From Alphaproteobacteria bacterium (GTDB lineage Bacteria > Pseudomonadota > Alphaproteobacteria > Thalassobaculales > Thalassobaculaceae): DNA of 64,000 nt. The stretch is from assembly GCA_024742605.1 (NCBI GenBank), contig JANSYC010000011.1, positions 1 through 64,000 of the forward strand, read 5' to 3'. A model generated the notes under the pieces. It worked only from the letters and a program-made list of their open reading frames with translations, searched no databases and had not been told where the DNA came from. The position numbers were made by a program, and so were the translations under genes. Positions within the stretch are counted from its first letter, which is position 1, and each line of letters begins with the position of its first letter. Below, piece after piece: positions 17,591 to 26,838 of the stretch.

Positions 17591-19831
17591 CTAATGTGAA
17601 TCTACGATCTGAGCTGGTGCTGCGGTGCCCGGCGATGTCCAGGGGCGCCTACCGGTCGCACCGGATACCGTCTCCGTCCGCACGTGGTCACGGCCGATCC
17701 AGACGGAATGCGCGCCCAGGGCCTTGATGGTTTTGAGGTCGATCAGCACGTCCGGCCCATCGCAGGGCCCCCGCAATGGAACGGTCAGAATGACCACACT
17801 CGCCATCCCACAGTCTTCGGCTATCGCCTCTGGCGTGGTCAGAATGGCGACCTGCCGTCCCGCTAACGTATAGACGCATCCGAAACCGTCGCAGGTCAGC
17901 CGGCGGTCCCTCGACCTGGCCTGTAGGGGCCTGGAATCCACCGCGTCGAACTCTGCCGCGTCCTCGGACCCCCAGCGCCGCTGCCAGCCTGCCCGCACGA
18001 AGGCCGCACGACGATCGGTCGACACCGCCCAGGACCCGTCGGAAAACCGCACCCCGATCACATCGGCGTCGGCCGAAACCACCACCGCAGGCGGCGTTAC
18101 GAGCCCCCAACCCACGGCCCCACAACCGGCAATCACCAAACCCGCCCAGCGGAACGGCCCAGACCAGATCACCACCCAGAGGGTCCCAAGCGCCAGCAGG
18201 ACGATCGACCAGACCGGCGCAGCCGACGCAGCGGTCGCCGCCACCGGGATCGCAGCGGCGGTCTCCGCGCTCCAAAGCGTAGCCTGGATCCCCCACCCCA
18301 TGGTCGAGAGGGGGATCTGTTCCAAGCCGAAGGGCATCAGCAAGAGGGCCACCACCCCCGCCGGCATGGTCACCAGAGCCGTGACCGGCACCGCGATCAG
18401 GTTGGCAACGGTGCCCGACACCGGGATCATCTGGAAGTGATAGGCGGCGAATGGCGCCGTGGCCGCACTTGCGATCAAAGAGGTCAGTGCCACACCGCCC
18501 ACATAACACCCCAGCCGGGTGACCGGTTTCGGCAGCAATCCCGGCCCGTCCTCCCGCATCGACATCCGTCGCGCGCTCCAGACCCGAACGGCTTCGTAGG
18601 CGGCGATCAGCGCCGTCACCGCGGCGAACGACATCTGGAAACTGGGCCCCAAGAGGCTCTCCGGAAACAGCAGCAGCACGATGACCGCCGCAAGCGCCAC
18701 CATCCGGAGCGAGATGGCCTCCCGATCCAACATCTGACCGATCAGGACCAGGCCGACCATGAGAAAGGCGCGTTGGGTCGGCACGGGCGCACCGGCCAGC
18801 AGAAGATAGCCGCCCGCGGCAGCCAACGCGACGCCCGCAGCGACCTTCTTGATCGGCCATCGCAGCGCCACTCCAGGGATGGCGGCAAACCCGAAGCGGA
18901 GTCCGAACAGCACCGTGCCCACCACCAGCGCCATATGCAGGCCCGAAATCGCAAGCAGATGGGCCAGCCCGGTCTGCCGCAGGTTCTCCAGTATCGGCTC
19001 CGGGATGCCCGACCGGTCGCCGGTCAGCAGCGCTGCGGCGATCGGCCCGATACCGGGATCGAGCGCCGCGCGGACGGAGGTGGACACATGGGCCCGCACC
19101 CGATCCACGGTGGCCCGCCATGTTACCCCGCCCGAGCGGTCCGCGAGGACGTCGATCTGACCCGCCACGAAGCCGACAGCGCCGATTCCGAGAAAGTAGG
19201 CCTGTCGCCGAAAGTCGAACGCCCCCGGCGCGATCGGCGGGGATGGCGGACCGATCCGCGCCCTGACCCGCACCCGACTGCCGATCGGCGGCGACGGCCC
19301 CGGTCCGCGTACCACCACGCGGACCCCGCTCGGGACCACGCGATGCCGGGTGTCGGCAAGTGCTATGTCGGACAGGGTCAACCGATGGTCGGCCGGTCGC
19401 ACCTCCACTTGGCGCACGGTGCCGGTCACGGTCGCCCAGCCGGTCCGTTCCAGCATCCTTGTATCCAGGGTCTGGACGCGGATCTGGGCGGCGGCAAAGC
19501 CGATGGCCATGGCCAAGACGAGCACGCTGAGCGGTGCCGTCGGATGCCGTCGGCCGAGGAGCGCGATCAGTGTCGCGCCCGACATGGTGGCCCACCTGAT
19601 CCACGTCTCCGGCTCTGTTCGGAGCGAGAAATAGCCGCCGATGCCAACGGCCAGTGCGACCGGCAGCAGCAGACTCCAGCACTCCCCACCGTCGAGGAAT
19701 GTCCGGCCCAGCGACGCCCAAACCGATACCGGCGATGGCGAAACAGGGAGCCGTCGAAGACGGCGTCCCCCTTCCGCCGTGTGTCGCGGCGGCCTCAGCC
19801 CCGGTCGGAGGACTCCATCGGATGCGCTCAT
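17591..19831 (-). CDS. comEC: ComEC/Rec2 family DNA-internalisation protein
   Basis: This 746-residue polytopic membrane protein is the inner-membrane channel for transforming DNA in competent bacteria. An N-terminal membrane part precedes an OB-like DUF4131 region (VTGTVRQVEVRPADHRLTL, residues ~130-200). The Competence domain follows with the signature ALLTGDRSGIPEPI and GLAHLLAISGLHMALV, then about nine hydrophobic helices to residue ~600. The C-terminus is short, with no complete metallo-beta-lactamase domain, as is frequent in Alphaproteobacteria. It lies near lexA as in many relatives. Presence of the gene alone does not show that the strain is naturally competent. Confidence 0.9.
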   Translation of the reverse strand: MSASDGVLRPGLRPPRHTAEGGRRLRRLPVSPSPVSVWASLGRTFLDGGECWSLLLPVALAVGIGGYFSLRTEPETWIRWATMSGATLIALLGRRHPTAPLSVLVLAMAIGFAAAQIRVQTLDTRMLERTGWATVTGTVRQVEVRPADHRLTLSDIALADTRHRVVPSGVRVVVRGPGPSPPIGSRVRVRARIGPPSPPIAPGAFDFRRQAYFLGIGAVGFVAGQIDVLADRSGGVTWRATVDRVRAHVSTSVRAALDPGIGPIAAALLTGDRSGIPEPILENLRQTGLAHLLAISGLHMALVVGTVLFGLRFGFAAIPGVALRWPIKKVAAGVALAAAGGYLLLAGAPVPTQRAFLMVGLVLIGQMLDREAISLRMVALAAVIVLLLFPESLLGPSFQMSFAAVTALIAAYEAVRVWSARRMSMREDGPGLLPKPVTRLGCYVGGVALTSLIASAATAPFAAYHFQMIPVSGTVANLIAVPVTALVTMPAGVVALLLMPFGLEQIPLSTMGWGIQATLWSAETAAAIPVAATAASAAPVWSIVLLALGTLWVVIWSGPFRWAGLVIAGCGAVGWGLVTPPAVVVSADADVIGVRFSDGSWAVSTDRRAAFVRAGWQRRWGSEDAAEFDAVDSRPLQARSRDRRLTCDGFGCVYTLAGRQVAILTTPEAIAEDCGMASVVILTVPLRGPCDGPDVLIDLKTIKALGAHSVWIGRDHVRTETVSGATGRRPWTSPGTAAPAQIVDSH

Positions 19832-20008
19832 ACGGATATCTCCAGCAGATCAATCCGAATCAAGGAACCATTAATGCAACTTTTCCGGGAACACAAATGA
19901 CGGCGCCCCGGAGACCGGGCCACGCCGACCTGTCCGGCGCTTGAGCCCCTTCCAAAGATTGCCATGCTATTGATTTTTATGGGCAACCCGGATGGTTTCC
20001 AGGGGTAT

Positions 20009-20037
20009 TTGCGGCACCGCACACTAGGCATTAGTAT
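20009..20037 (+). promoter_or_regulatory. Candidate gltA promoter
   Basis: TTGCGG (20009-20014), a spacer of exactly 17 bases and TAGTAT (20032-20037) fit a sigma-70-type promoter 68 bases before the gltA start. The rest of the 274-base gap (19832-20105) between divergent comEC and gltA shows no gene; gltX, often found here in related genomes, is absent. Confidence 0.45.
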
Positions 20038-20105
20038 CCCGCTGGAACACGCCGTTCGGAGCGACAGGCCCGTCCGGCATTTACGCTGAACCAGGGGAAA
20101 CACTC

Positions 20106-21410
20106 ATGACCCAAAGCAATTCCGGGGCGTTCACGCTCACCAACAAGACCACGGGCGACAGCTGGGATCTTCCGGTCATCGACGGCTCTCTCGGGCCAAG
20201 CGTGATCGATGTCCGCAAGTTGTACGGGCAGACCGGACATTTCACCTTCGACCCGGGCTTCACCTCGACGGGCTCGTGCGAGTCGGCACTCACCTTCATC
20301 GACGGCGACAAGGGCGTTCTGCTGCATCGGGGGTATTCGATCGAGGATCTGGCCGAGCATTCGGACTTCCTGGACGTCGCCTATCTGCTGATCTACGGCG
20401 AACTGCCCAACAAGGCTGAGAAGGCGAACTTCGATCGTGACGTGACCTATCACACGATGGTTCACGAGCAGATGATGAACTTCTTCCGCGGGTTCCGGCG
20501 CGACGCGCACCCGATGGCGATCATGTGCGGTGTCGTCGGCGCGATGTCGGCCTTCTATCACGACAGCACGGACATTCACGACGAGCACCAGCGGATGGTC
20601 GCGACCTTCCGGCTGATCGCGAAGATGCCGACCATCGCGGCCATGGCCTACAAATACTCGATCGGCCAGCCCTTCAACTACCCGAAGAACAACCTGTCCT
20701 ACGCCGAGAATTTCCTGGATATGACCTTCCGGGTTCCGGCCGAGGAGTACAAGATGAGCCCGACGATCGCCCGCGCGATGGATCGGATTTTCATCCTCCA
20801 CGCCGATCACGAGCAGAACGCCTCGACCTCCACGGTACGGTTGGCCTCGTCCTCCGGCGCCAATCCGTTTGCCTGTATCGCCGCGGGCGTGGCCTGCCTG
20901 TGGGGCCCGGCGCATGGCGGTGCGAACGAGGCGGTGCTCAACATGCTCATGGAGATCGGGCACAAGGACAACATTCCCGAATATCTCGAGAAGGCGAAGG
21001 ACAAGAACGATCCGTTCCGCCTGATGGGCTTCGGCCACCGGGTCTACAAGAACTACGATCCGCGCGCCAAGGTCATGCAGAAGTCCTGCTACGAGGTGCT
21101 GGAGGAACTGGACCTCAAGGATCCGCTGTTGGATCTGGCGATGGAACTGGAGCGGATCGCGCTCGAGGATCCGTATTTCGTCGAGAAGAAGCTGTTCCCG
21201 AACGTCGACTTCTATTCCGGCATCGTTCTGAAGGCCCTGGGCTTCCCGACGTCCATGTTCACCGTGCTGTTCGCCGTCGCACGCACGGTCGGCTGGGTCG
21301 CCCAGTGGAAGGAGCAGATCGAGGACCCGACCCTGAAGATCGGCCGTCCGCGCCAGCTCTACACCGGACCGGAGCAGCGGGATTACGTTCCGCTCGGCAA
21401 ACGGAGCTAA
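20106..21410 (+). CDS. gltA: Citrate synthase
   Basis: This 434-residue type II citrate synthase condenses acetyl-CoA with oxaloacetate at the entry to the TCA cycle. The catalytic His-His-Asp set is visible in [29 protein letters not shown] and NVDFYSGI. The N-terminal [20 protein letters not shown] with [16 protein letters not shown] is typical of the NADH-sensitive Gram-negative hexamer class. AGGGGA lies about 8 bases before the ATG. It is monocistronic: a promoter-like element lies upstream and a strong intrinsic terminator follows. It converges with the lpxB-side minus-strand operon. Confidence 0.97.
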   Translation: MTQSNSGAFTLTNKTTGDSWDLPVIDGSLGPSVIDVRKLYGQTGHFTFDPGFTSTGSCESALTFIDGDKGVLLHRGYSIEDLAEHSDFLDVAYLLIYGELPNKAEKANFDRDVTYHTMVHEQMMNFFRGFRRDAHPMAIMCGVVGAMSAFYHDSTDIHDEHQRMVATFRLIAKMPTIAAMAYKYSIGQPFNYPKNNLSYAENFLDMTFRVPAEEYKMSPTIARAMDRIFILHADHEQNASTSTVRLASSSGANPFACIAAGVACLWGPAHGGANEAVLNMLMEIGHKDNIPEYLEKAKDKNDPFRLMGFGHRVYKNYDPRAKVMQKSCYEVLEELDLKDPLLDLAMELERIALEDPYFVEKKLFPNVDFYSGIVLKALGFPTSMFTVLFAVARTVGWVAQWKEQIEDPTLKIGRPRQLYTGPEQRDYVPLGKRS

Positions 21411-21424
21411 GATCTGGAAATGAC

Positions 21425-21453
21425 AAAGGGCGGTCCATCGGGACCGCCCTTTT
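21425..21453 (+). terminator. Intrinsic terminator of gltA
   Basis: AAAGGGCGGTCC (21425-21436) pairs perfectly over 12 bp with GGACCGCCCTTT (21441-21452) around an ATCG loop, 14 bases after the gltA stop. The A- and T-rich feet make it usable in both directions, so it may also end the minus-strand envelope operon that converges here. Confidence 0.9.
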
Positions 21454-21479
21454 CAGTCCTGTGCGGATCTCTGCCGACG

Positions 21480-21698
21480 CTACGGGGTCGCCTTTGGAAC
21501 ACAGCTCAACAGAATCCGCTCCGGCTCGGCCCGGTAGTTCTGCTCATGTGCCAGAATCGTCGCCGTGTCGGCCGCCTTCTGGGCGATGACCTGCTGGCGC
21601 GCGGCTTCCGAAAAGCACGCCTCGGCGTCGGGAAACGACATGCCGCTTTCGATCACATGCCCCCCCACGATCGACACCAGCATCCAGACCAAGGTCAT
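21480..21698 (-). CDS. Small hypothetical protein coupled to lpxB
   Basis: I do not recognise this 72-residue product. It starts MTLVWMLVSIVGGHVI, a short hydrophobic segment that could be a signal or membrane anchor. A soluble part with two cysteines (EACFSEA and LLSCVPK) and an Ala/Gln-rich helix follows. The start ATG overlaps the lpxB stop by four bases (ATGA), the strongest argument that it is translated. It would be the last gene of the envelope operon, just before the shared terminator. A periplasmic or membrane location is possible. Confidence 0.5.
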   Translation of the reverse strand: MTLVWMLVSIVGGHVIESGMSFPDAEACFSEAARQQVIAQKAADTATILAHEQNYRAEPERILLSCVPKATP

Positions 21699-22909
21699 CT
21701 CCGCGCTCCCGGCAGGTTGAGTTCGTCCAGAACGGCGTCTGCGGCCGCCTCGCCGGGAGTCCGTCCGTCGGGCAGCAGAAGATTGCGCACCGCCTCGCTG
21801 GCCGCGCCCTGCTCGGCCCGTGCGCGGGGATCGTCAAACAGCCGCTCAACTGCGATGGTCAACTGGTCCGGCGTACAGTTCTCCTGAAGAAACTGCGGGA
21901 TCACCCGCTTGCCCATCAGCTTGTTGGTCAGAACAACCGCATCCGGATCCACCAGACGTCGCGCGATCGCTCCGGAAAGCGCGTTCACCTTGTAGGCCAC
22001 GACCGTCGGCACTCCGGCCAAGGTCAGCTCCAATGTCACGGTTCCGGACGCGGCGAGCGCGACCTGGCAGGCCGCGAACGCATCGTATTTGTAGCGCGTA
22101 TCGGTGACCAAGGTGACAGGGGCCTTCCAGGAGGCGGTGCCCTCGAGCACCTGATCCGCCACATAGGATACCGTCGGGATCACCACCCGCAGACCGTGAT
22201 AGCGGCTGGCGAGCCGTCTCACGACCTCCTCGAATACCGGCAAGAGACGCTTGACCTCTCCCGGCCGGCTGCCGGGCATGACCCCCAGCACCGGTGCTCC
22301 GGCAGGAAGCCGAAACCGTCCCCGGAACGCCGCCGCGTTGCCGACCGGCTGAACCGCAGCGGGGTGCCCGACAAAGCTGGACGTAAGGCCGTAGGGCTCG
22401 AAAAACGCCGGCTCAAACGGATACAGACACAGCAGCCTGTCCAGATAGCGGGCAATCACCTTCGCGCGTCCCGGACGCCACGCCCAGACGGTTGGCGGCA
22501 CCCAATGGACCAGGTGCGGTCCAACCCCGCCGTGCTTGGCGCGGCGCGCATGCAGCCTCTTCTGCACCCGCATGGTGAAGGCCTTGGAGTCGATCGTGAT
22601 CACCGCATCCGCCTGCGCCCGCCAGGCGGCCTCCGTGGTCTGCGAAATTCGGCGCAACAGACCCGGCGCCTTGGGCAGGATCTCGAATATCCCCATCACG
22701 GCCATTTCGGAAATCGGGAACAGGCTCCGCAAGCCTTCCCGTTCCATGGCGTCGCCGCCCACGCCCATGAACCGGACATTGCCGTCGAAGCGATCCCGCA
22801 GGGCGCGCATCAGCCCTGCGCCGAGTTCGTCGCCTGAGGCCTCGCCCGCGATCAGAAAAAACAGCGGGCCGCTATCGTCCGGACCGCTGTTCCGCACGGG
22901 CTCACTCAT
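21695..22909 (-). CDS. lpxB: Lipid-A-disaccharide synthase
   Basis: This 404-residue GT19 glycosyltransferase joins UDP-2,3-diacylglucosamine and lipid X into the lipid A disaccharide. The N-terminal FLIAGEASGDELGAGLMRAL, then MGVGGDAMEREGL and SEMAVMGIFEILP, are hallmark LpxB sequence. The C-terminal half has LPGSRPGEV-type sequence (GVMPGSRPGEVKRLLP) and ASGTVTLELTLAGVPTVVAYK for nucleotide-sugar binding. It overlaps lpxI by four bases and has GAGG about 7 bases before its start. It is peripheral to the inner membrane. Confidence 0.96.
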   Translation of the reverse strand: MSEPVRNSGPDDSGPLFFLIAGEASGDELGAGLMRALRDRFDGNVRFMGVGGDAMEREGLRSLFPISEMAVMGIFEILPKAPGLLRRISQTTEAAWRAQADAVITIDSKAFTMRVQKRLHARRAKHGGVGPHLVHWVPPTVWAWRPGRAKVIARYLDRLLCLYPFEPAFFEPYGLTSSFVGHPAAVQPVGNAAAFRGRFRLPAGAPVLGVMPGSRPGEVKRLLPVFEEVVRRLASRYHGLRVVIPTVSYVADQVLEGTASWKAPVTLVTDTRYKYDAFAACQVALAASGTVTLELTLAGVPTVVAYKVNALSGAIARRLVDPDAVVLTNKLMGKRVIPQFLQENCTPDQLTIAVERLFDDPRARAEQGAASEAVRNLLLPDGRTPGEAAADAVLDELNLPGARR

Positions 22910-23784
22910 GACATGTCCTCAAAAACCAGGCCGTGAAGAAACAGACCGGCATCCTCCGCCGAGCGCACCGTCGCAGGACGGTCGATCACCAGACTGGCAT
23001 CGGCTTCGATGACCGCTCCCGCGAATCCCGCCTCGGCGGCGGCCTGCATCGTGGCGGCCCCGATGGTCGGACGGTCGGCGCGCCCGTCCTGGCCCGGCTT
23101 CAGACCCTTGATCAGGATCGGCCCGCGCCCGGTCCGCTTCAGCCCGCCGGCGCGCGCGATCATCGCATCGGTGCCTTCAACCGCCTCGACCGCCAGGATC
23201 AGGCCTTCCTGAACCGCAACAGCCTGTCCGACATCGGCCGCGCCGATCGCCCGCAGAACAGCAACGCCCCGGCGGATGTCCGCCAGTTCGCCATCGCTCA
23301 GCCCCGCGCGCCCCGCAATAGGGCCGGCGGGGGCAAGATACCCGCCCAGCACATCCTCGATCCCGATGACCCGAAATCCTTCCCGTTCCAGCTCGGCGAC
23401 GATCACCGACAGCAGACCGTCATCACCGAACACCCTGCTGCCGGCCCGCGCGATGGCGAGCGCCGAGCGCGCGTCGAGGGACAGTTCGGACAAGGCCGGG
23501 CGCTTCATGGGGCCCGCCATCACCACCTCTCGACAGCCGGCCGACTTGAGAACCTTGATGCTGGTCGAGGTCGCCCCCAGCCGGTGCCATACATGGTCCA
23601 CCCCGGCCACGGTCTCCGGTTCGGTCTGCCCTTCGAACGCGATGATGAAGACATTTCCGCCGACCGCCCGCCGCGCCTCCGCGATCCGGCGCGGCAAGGG
23701 CCCGCCGCCAGCCAAGATTCCAAGTCCGGGGAGCGCTCCCTCACGGGGCTCCCTAGACGGCTGTTGGGCCTGGTCCTCGGTCAT
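22906..23784 (-). CDS. lpxI: UDP-2,3-diacylglucosamine pyrophosphatase LpxI
   Basis: This protein of about 292 residues is of the LpxI (DUF1009) family, which in Alphaproteobacteria replaces LpxH to give lipid X and UMP. It has the N-terminal LGILAGGGPLPRRIAEARR, GQTEPETVAGVDHVWHRLG, MAGPMKRPALSEL, and the C-terminal KGLKPGQDGRADRPTIGA and FAGAVIEAD blocks in family order. A longer frame runs back into lpxA, but the ATG chosen has GAGG at a good distance and begins eight bases after the lpxA stop. Its place between lpxA and lpxB is the usual one. Confidence 0.93.
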   Translation of the reverse strand: MTEDQAQQPSREPREGALPGLGILAGGGPLPRRIAEARRAVGGNVFIIAFEGQTEPETVAGVDHVWHRLGATSTSIKVLKSAGCREVVMAGPMKRPALSELSLDARSALAIARAGSRVFGDDGLLSVIVAELEREGFRVIGIEDVLGGYLAPAGPIAGRAGLSDGELADIRRGVAVLRAIGAADVGQAVAVQEGLILAVEAVEGTDAMIARAGGLKRTGRGPILIKGLKPGQDGRADRPTIGAATMQAAAEAGFAGAVIEADASLVIDRPATVRSAEDAGLFLHGLVFEDMS

Positions 23785-23791
23785 CCCGTCC

Positions 23792-24607
23792 TCAGAGCTC
23801 GGCGCCCTCGCTGGGTTGGCAGATCTTTCTGGAGGTGTCCGCACGGATGAAGTCGACAATCTCCATTACCGGCTCGCAGGTCTCGAACTCCTGAGCAACC
23901 TCGACGAGCCGCTCCTGGAACGTGCCCTCGCTCGCGAACAGCAACCGGTAGGCCTTGCGGACAATCGAAACCTCTTCCTTGGTCATGCCCCGGCGTTTCA
24001 TGCCGACGATGTTGATGCCGGCCAGCCGGGCCCGGTCGCCCATGACGGAGCCGTAGGGGATCACATCCCGCTCCACCCCGGTCATGCCGCCGACCATGGC
24101 CCCGCGGCCGATGCGGACGAACTGATGCACCGCACTGAGCCCCCCGAGGACGGCCTGGTCTCCGACTTGGACATGTCCCCCCAAGGTCGCGTTGTTGGCC
24201 ATAATGACCTGGTTTCCGACCTGGCTGTCATGACCGACATGCGCGCCCACCATCAGCAGGCAGCCGTCGCCCACCCGGGTGATCATGCCGCCACCCTCGG
24301 TTCCGGGGTTCAGGGTGACATGCTCACGGATCACGGTCTTCGCGCCGATCGTCAGCTCCGAGGGTTCGCCCTTGTACTTCAGATCCTGGGGGGGCGAGCC
24401 GACAGAGGCAAAGGGGTAAATCTCGGTCCCGGGGCCGATCTTGGTCCGACCCGAAATCGAGACATGCCCGTGGATGCGACAGCCGTCATCCAGCGCCACA
24501 TGCGGGCCGATCAGGGAATACGGGCCGATCTGAACGCCGGCGCCGATCGACGCCCCATCCTCGATCACGGCCGTAGGATGGATCTGGGTCGCCGGATTTG
24601 ACGGCAT
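23792..24607 (-). CDS. lpxA: Acyl-ACP--UDP-N-acetylglucosamine O-acyltransferase
   Basis: This 271-residue left-handed beta-helix enzyme starts lipid A synthesis by 3-O-acylating UDP-GlcNAc. Hexapeptide repeats begin at IHPTAVIEDGASIGAGVQIG. The catalytic-His region is EHVTLNPGTEGGGMITRVGD, followed by LLMVGAHVGHDSQVGN. The C-terminal helical part starts near KRRGMTKEEVSIVRKAYRLL. It lies 13 bases after fabZ in the operon. The chain-length specificity (usually 3-OH-C12 to C16) cannot be read by eye. Confidence 0.96.
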   Translation of the reverse strand: MPSNPATQIHPTAVIEDGASIGAGVQIGPYSLIGPHVALDDGCRIHGHVSISGRTKIGPGTEIYPFASVGSPPQDLKYKGEPSELTIGAKTVIREHVTLNPGTEGGGMITRVGDGCLLMVGAHVGHDSQVGNQVIMANNATLGGHVQVGDQAVLGGLSAVHQFVRIGRGAMVGGMTGVERDVIPYGSVMGDRARLAGINIVGMKRRGMTKEEVSIVRKAYRLLFASEGTFQERLVEVAQEFETCEPVMEIVDFIRADTSRKICQPSEGAEL

Positions 24608-24620
24608 TACTGACCTCCGG

Positions 24621-25097
24621 TCATTCGTCGAGAATCATCGCGGAATAGGTGGCCTGCGCCACCAGCTTGCCGTCCACCTTCGCCTCGCCTGTGAACTTCC
24701 AGACGGGTCCCCGGCTCCGCACCTTGGTGACGTGCACGTGCATCTGATCTCCGGGCACCACCGGCTTGCGGAAGCGAGCGTCGTCGACCGTCATGAAATA
24801 CACCAGCTTCCCCTCGGATTCCGGTCCCAGGGTCGCCACCACCAGACAGCCTGCGGTCTGCGCCATGCTCTCGATGATCAGGACGCCCGGGAAAACCGGG
24901 CGCTGCGGGAAATGCCCCTGGAAAAACGGCTCATTGATCGAGACGTTCTTGATCCCGACGCAGCTCACGTCGGGCTTGATATCAACCACCTTGTCGACCA
25001 GGAGAAAAGGATATCTGTGCGGGATCAGACGTTTGACACCTTCGATGTCGAGGTCCGGGTAGCCTGCTTCAGTCTGGGACATGTCGGCTTCGTTCAT
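24621..25097 (-). CDS. fabZ: 3-hydroxyacyl-[ACP] dehydratase FabZ
   Basis: This hot-dog-fold dehydratase of about 158 residues removes water from 3-hydroxyacyl-ACP in fatty acid elongation. The core is [20 protein letters not shown] (catalytic His in [10 protein letters not shown]), [23 protein letters not shown] (catalytic Glu in PGVLIIE), and a C-terminal [10 protein letters not shown]. Start choice: the first ATG overlaps the lpxD stop (ATGA), and a second ATG lies five codons later. Placement between lpxD and lpxA ties the shared hydroxyacyl-ACP pool of fatty acid and lipid A synthesis. Confidence 0.96.
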   Translation of the reverse strand: MNEADMSQTEAGYPDLDIEGVKRLIPHRYPFLLVDKVVDIKPDVSCVGIKNVSINEPFFQGHFPQRPVFPGVLIIESMAQTAGCLVVATLGPESEGKLVYFMTVDDARFRKPVVPGDQMHVHVTKVRSRGPVWKFTGEAKVDGKLVAQATYSAMILDE

Positions 25098-26137
25098 GCG
25101 GTCTCGTCCTGCTTCTTTCCATCACCACCGCGGCCCAGTCGCTTGATCGCCGCGACCTGGCGCCGGAAATCCCTGATCGGCACGGCGGGTGCGCCACCGA
25201 CGACCGTTCCGGCAGCCACACTTCTGTTCACGCCGGACATGGCTGCGACCTGTACGCCGTCACCGATTTCGAGATGACCGGCAACCCCGACCTGCCCAGC
25301 CAAGACCACCCGGTCTCCCAACCGTGTGCTCCCGGAAATCCCGACTTGCGCGACAATGATGCACCCTCGACCAAGCGATACGTTGTGGCCTATCTGCACA
25401 AGATTATCAATCATGCTGCCGCGTCCGATGACGGTGTCGGGTCCGGACCCCCGATCGATCGTGGTGTTGGCGCCGATCTCGACATCATCCTCGACGATCA
25501 CCCGACCCAGTTGCGGGACCAGAAACGGCCCGGCATCGTCCATATCGAACCCGAATCCCGGCTGACCGATTCGGACACCCGGATAAACGAACACCCGATC
25601 TCCGATCATGGCGTGGCTGATCGATGCATTCGCCCCGATGGTACACTCCGAACCGATGGACACACCGGTGCCGATCACGGCATTCGCCTCGATCGCGGTG
25701 CCGGCACCGATCTCCGCAAAGGCGGCAACCACCACTCCGGGGCCAATCGACACGTTCTCTCCGATGACCGCGCCCGGTGCCACATCCGCGGTGGCGTGAA
25801 CGCCGGCCTCGGGCCTGTCGACGGGATAATACCAGCGTGCGATTTTGGCGAAATTCCGCCGCGGCCGGGGGGTCACCAGCAACGCCATGCCCGTCGGTGC
25901 CTGGTCGGCAAAAGTCGGATCAACGAAGCATGCCGACGCGCCGCTGGACCGAAAGTCTTTCACGTAGCGGCGGTTTTCGAGGAAGGTGAGGTGCCCATCG
26001 GCCGCATCCTGCAGCGTTGACACGTCGCTCAGTTCGACACCCGGCCCGGCCTCGGATCTGAGCTCCGCACCGGTCGCCTCGGCGATATCACCGACCGTGA
26101 ACGGGCCTCGGTTCGTGAAAAAACGGGGATCTGCCAT
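25094..26137 (-). CDS. lpxD: UDP-3-O-acylglucosamine N-acyltransferase
   Basis: This 347-residue hexapeptide-repeat acyltransferase adds the second hydroxyacyl chain in lipid A synthesis. An N-terminal LpxD domain ([16 protein letters not shown]) is followed by about ten hexapeptide turns, such as [17 protein letters not shown] and [13 protein letters not shown]. The catalytic-His region is [15 protein letters not shown]. The ATG taken here gives the normal N-terminus; the frame stays open upstream into the ompH gene. It follows ompH by ten bases and overlaps fabZ by four. Confidence 0.96.
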   Translation of the reverse strand: MADPRFFTNRGPFTVGDIAEATGAELRSEAGPGVELSDVSTLQDAADGHLTFLENRRYVKDFRSSGASACFVDPTFADQAPTGMALLVTPRPRRNFAKIARWYYPVDRPEAGVHATADVAPGAVIGENVSIGPGVVVAAFAEIGAGTAIEANAVIGTGVSIGSECTIGANASISHAMIGDRVFVYPGVRIGQPGFGFDMDDAGPFLVPQLGRVIVEDDVEIGANTTIDRGSGPDTVIGRGSMIDNLVQIGHNVSLGRGCIIVAQVGISGSTRLGDRVVLAGQVGVAGHLEIGDGVQVAAMSGVNRSVAAGTVVGGAPAVPIRDFRRQVAAIKRLGRGGDGKKQDETA

Positions 26138-26147
26138 GGTGGGACCC

Positions 26148-26774
26148 TCACTCCAATGGCGGCAGGTCAACATCGACCCTGGGAAGACTGACGTCCAAGC
26201 GTGCCCGGACCTCCTCGGAAATATCCAACGACTTGGCGGCGATGACGATCTGGTTCTTGAACAGAACCACCTGATAACCGCGTTCGTCGGCGACCTGGGC
26301 GACCGTCGCGACCATCTTCTGTCGCACTTCATTCATGGCGCGCGCAAAAGCCTCATCCAGAGCCCGCTTGCGGGCCTGCACATTGCGCTGCACCTCGGCC
26401 ACCCGCTCCTGAAAACTCCGCGCGGCCTGCTCGTAGGACGACTGGTCGAGCGTGGCGCGGCGCTGCACCAATTCCTGCTCCGCCTCTCGCAGCGCGCGCT
26501 CCTCCTCGGAGACCGCACTCTGGTAGGCATCCCGGCGGGTGTCGATCTGAGTCTGGATCGAAACCGCGGCCTTTGAATTTCGGAGCACCGCTTGGACATC
26601 TATCACCGCGATCCGGCTACCCAGCTCGTTCGGAGTTGGGCTCAACCGCTCTTCAGACGAAGCGGCCCCCAGGCCCTGGGCATGCACCGGCAAACCCGTC
26701 GAGACGATACCGCCGAGCAGGGCAAGTCCGACTCCCCTTGCCACCACGGCCCATCGTGTCGTTCTCGCCGTCAT
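26148..26774 (-). CDS. OmpH/Skp family periplasmic chaperone
   Basis: This protein of about 208 residues has a signal peptide ([21 protein letters not shown], cleavage near VHA-QG). A beta strand [20 protein letters not shown] follows, then a long charged helical pair (residues ~75-150, rich in Glu/Arg/Gln) that forms the tentacle coiled coil of Skp. The return strand [14 protein letters not shown] completes the fold. It escorts unfolded outer-membrane proteins to BamA, whose gene is directly upstream in the operon. The start is the ATG before the signal peptide; earlier in-frame ATGs exist and would spoil it. Confidence 0.88.
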   Translation of the reverse strand: MTARTTRWAVVARGVGLALLGGIVSTGLPVHAQGLGAASSEERLSPTPNELGSRIAVIDVQAVLRNSKAAVSIQTQIDTRRDAYQSAVSEEERALREAEQELVQRRATLDQSSYEQAARSFQERVAEVQRNVQARKRALDEAFARAMNEVRQKMVATVAQVADERGYQVVLFKNQIVIAAKSLDISEEVRARLDVSLPRVDVDLPPLE

Positions 26775-26838
26775 ACGGTCTCCAAATTCAGGCTCGTTCA
26801 TGCGTACGACGCGGTGCACACGCCCCTGTAGAGCGATT

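Noticed and set aside
17688-19853. 721-codon minus-strand frame parallel to comEC
   Set aside because: It lies in another frame of comEC and is Arg/Gly-rich with no hydrophobic segments; the comEC frame carries the family signature.
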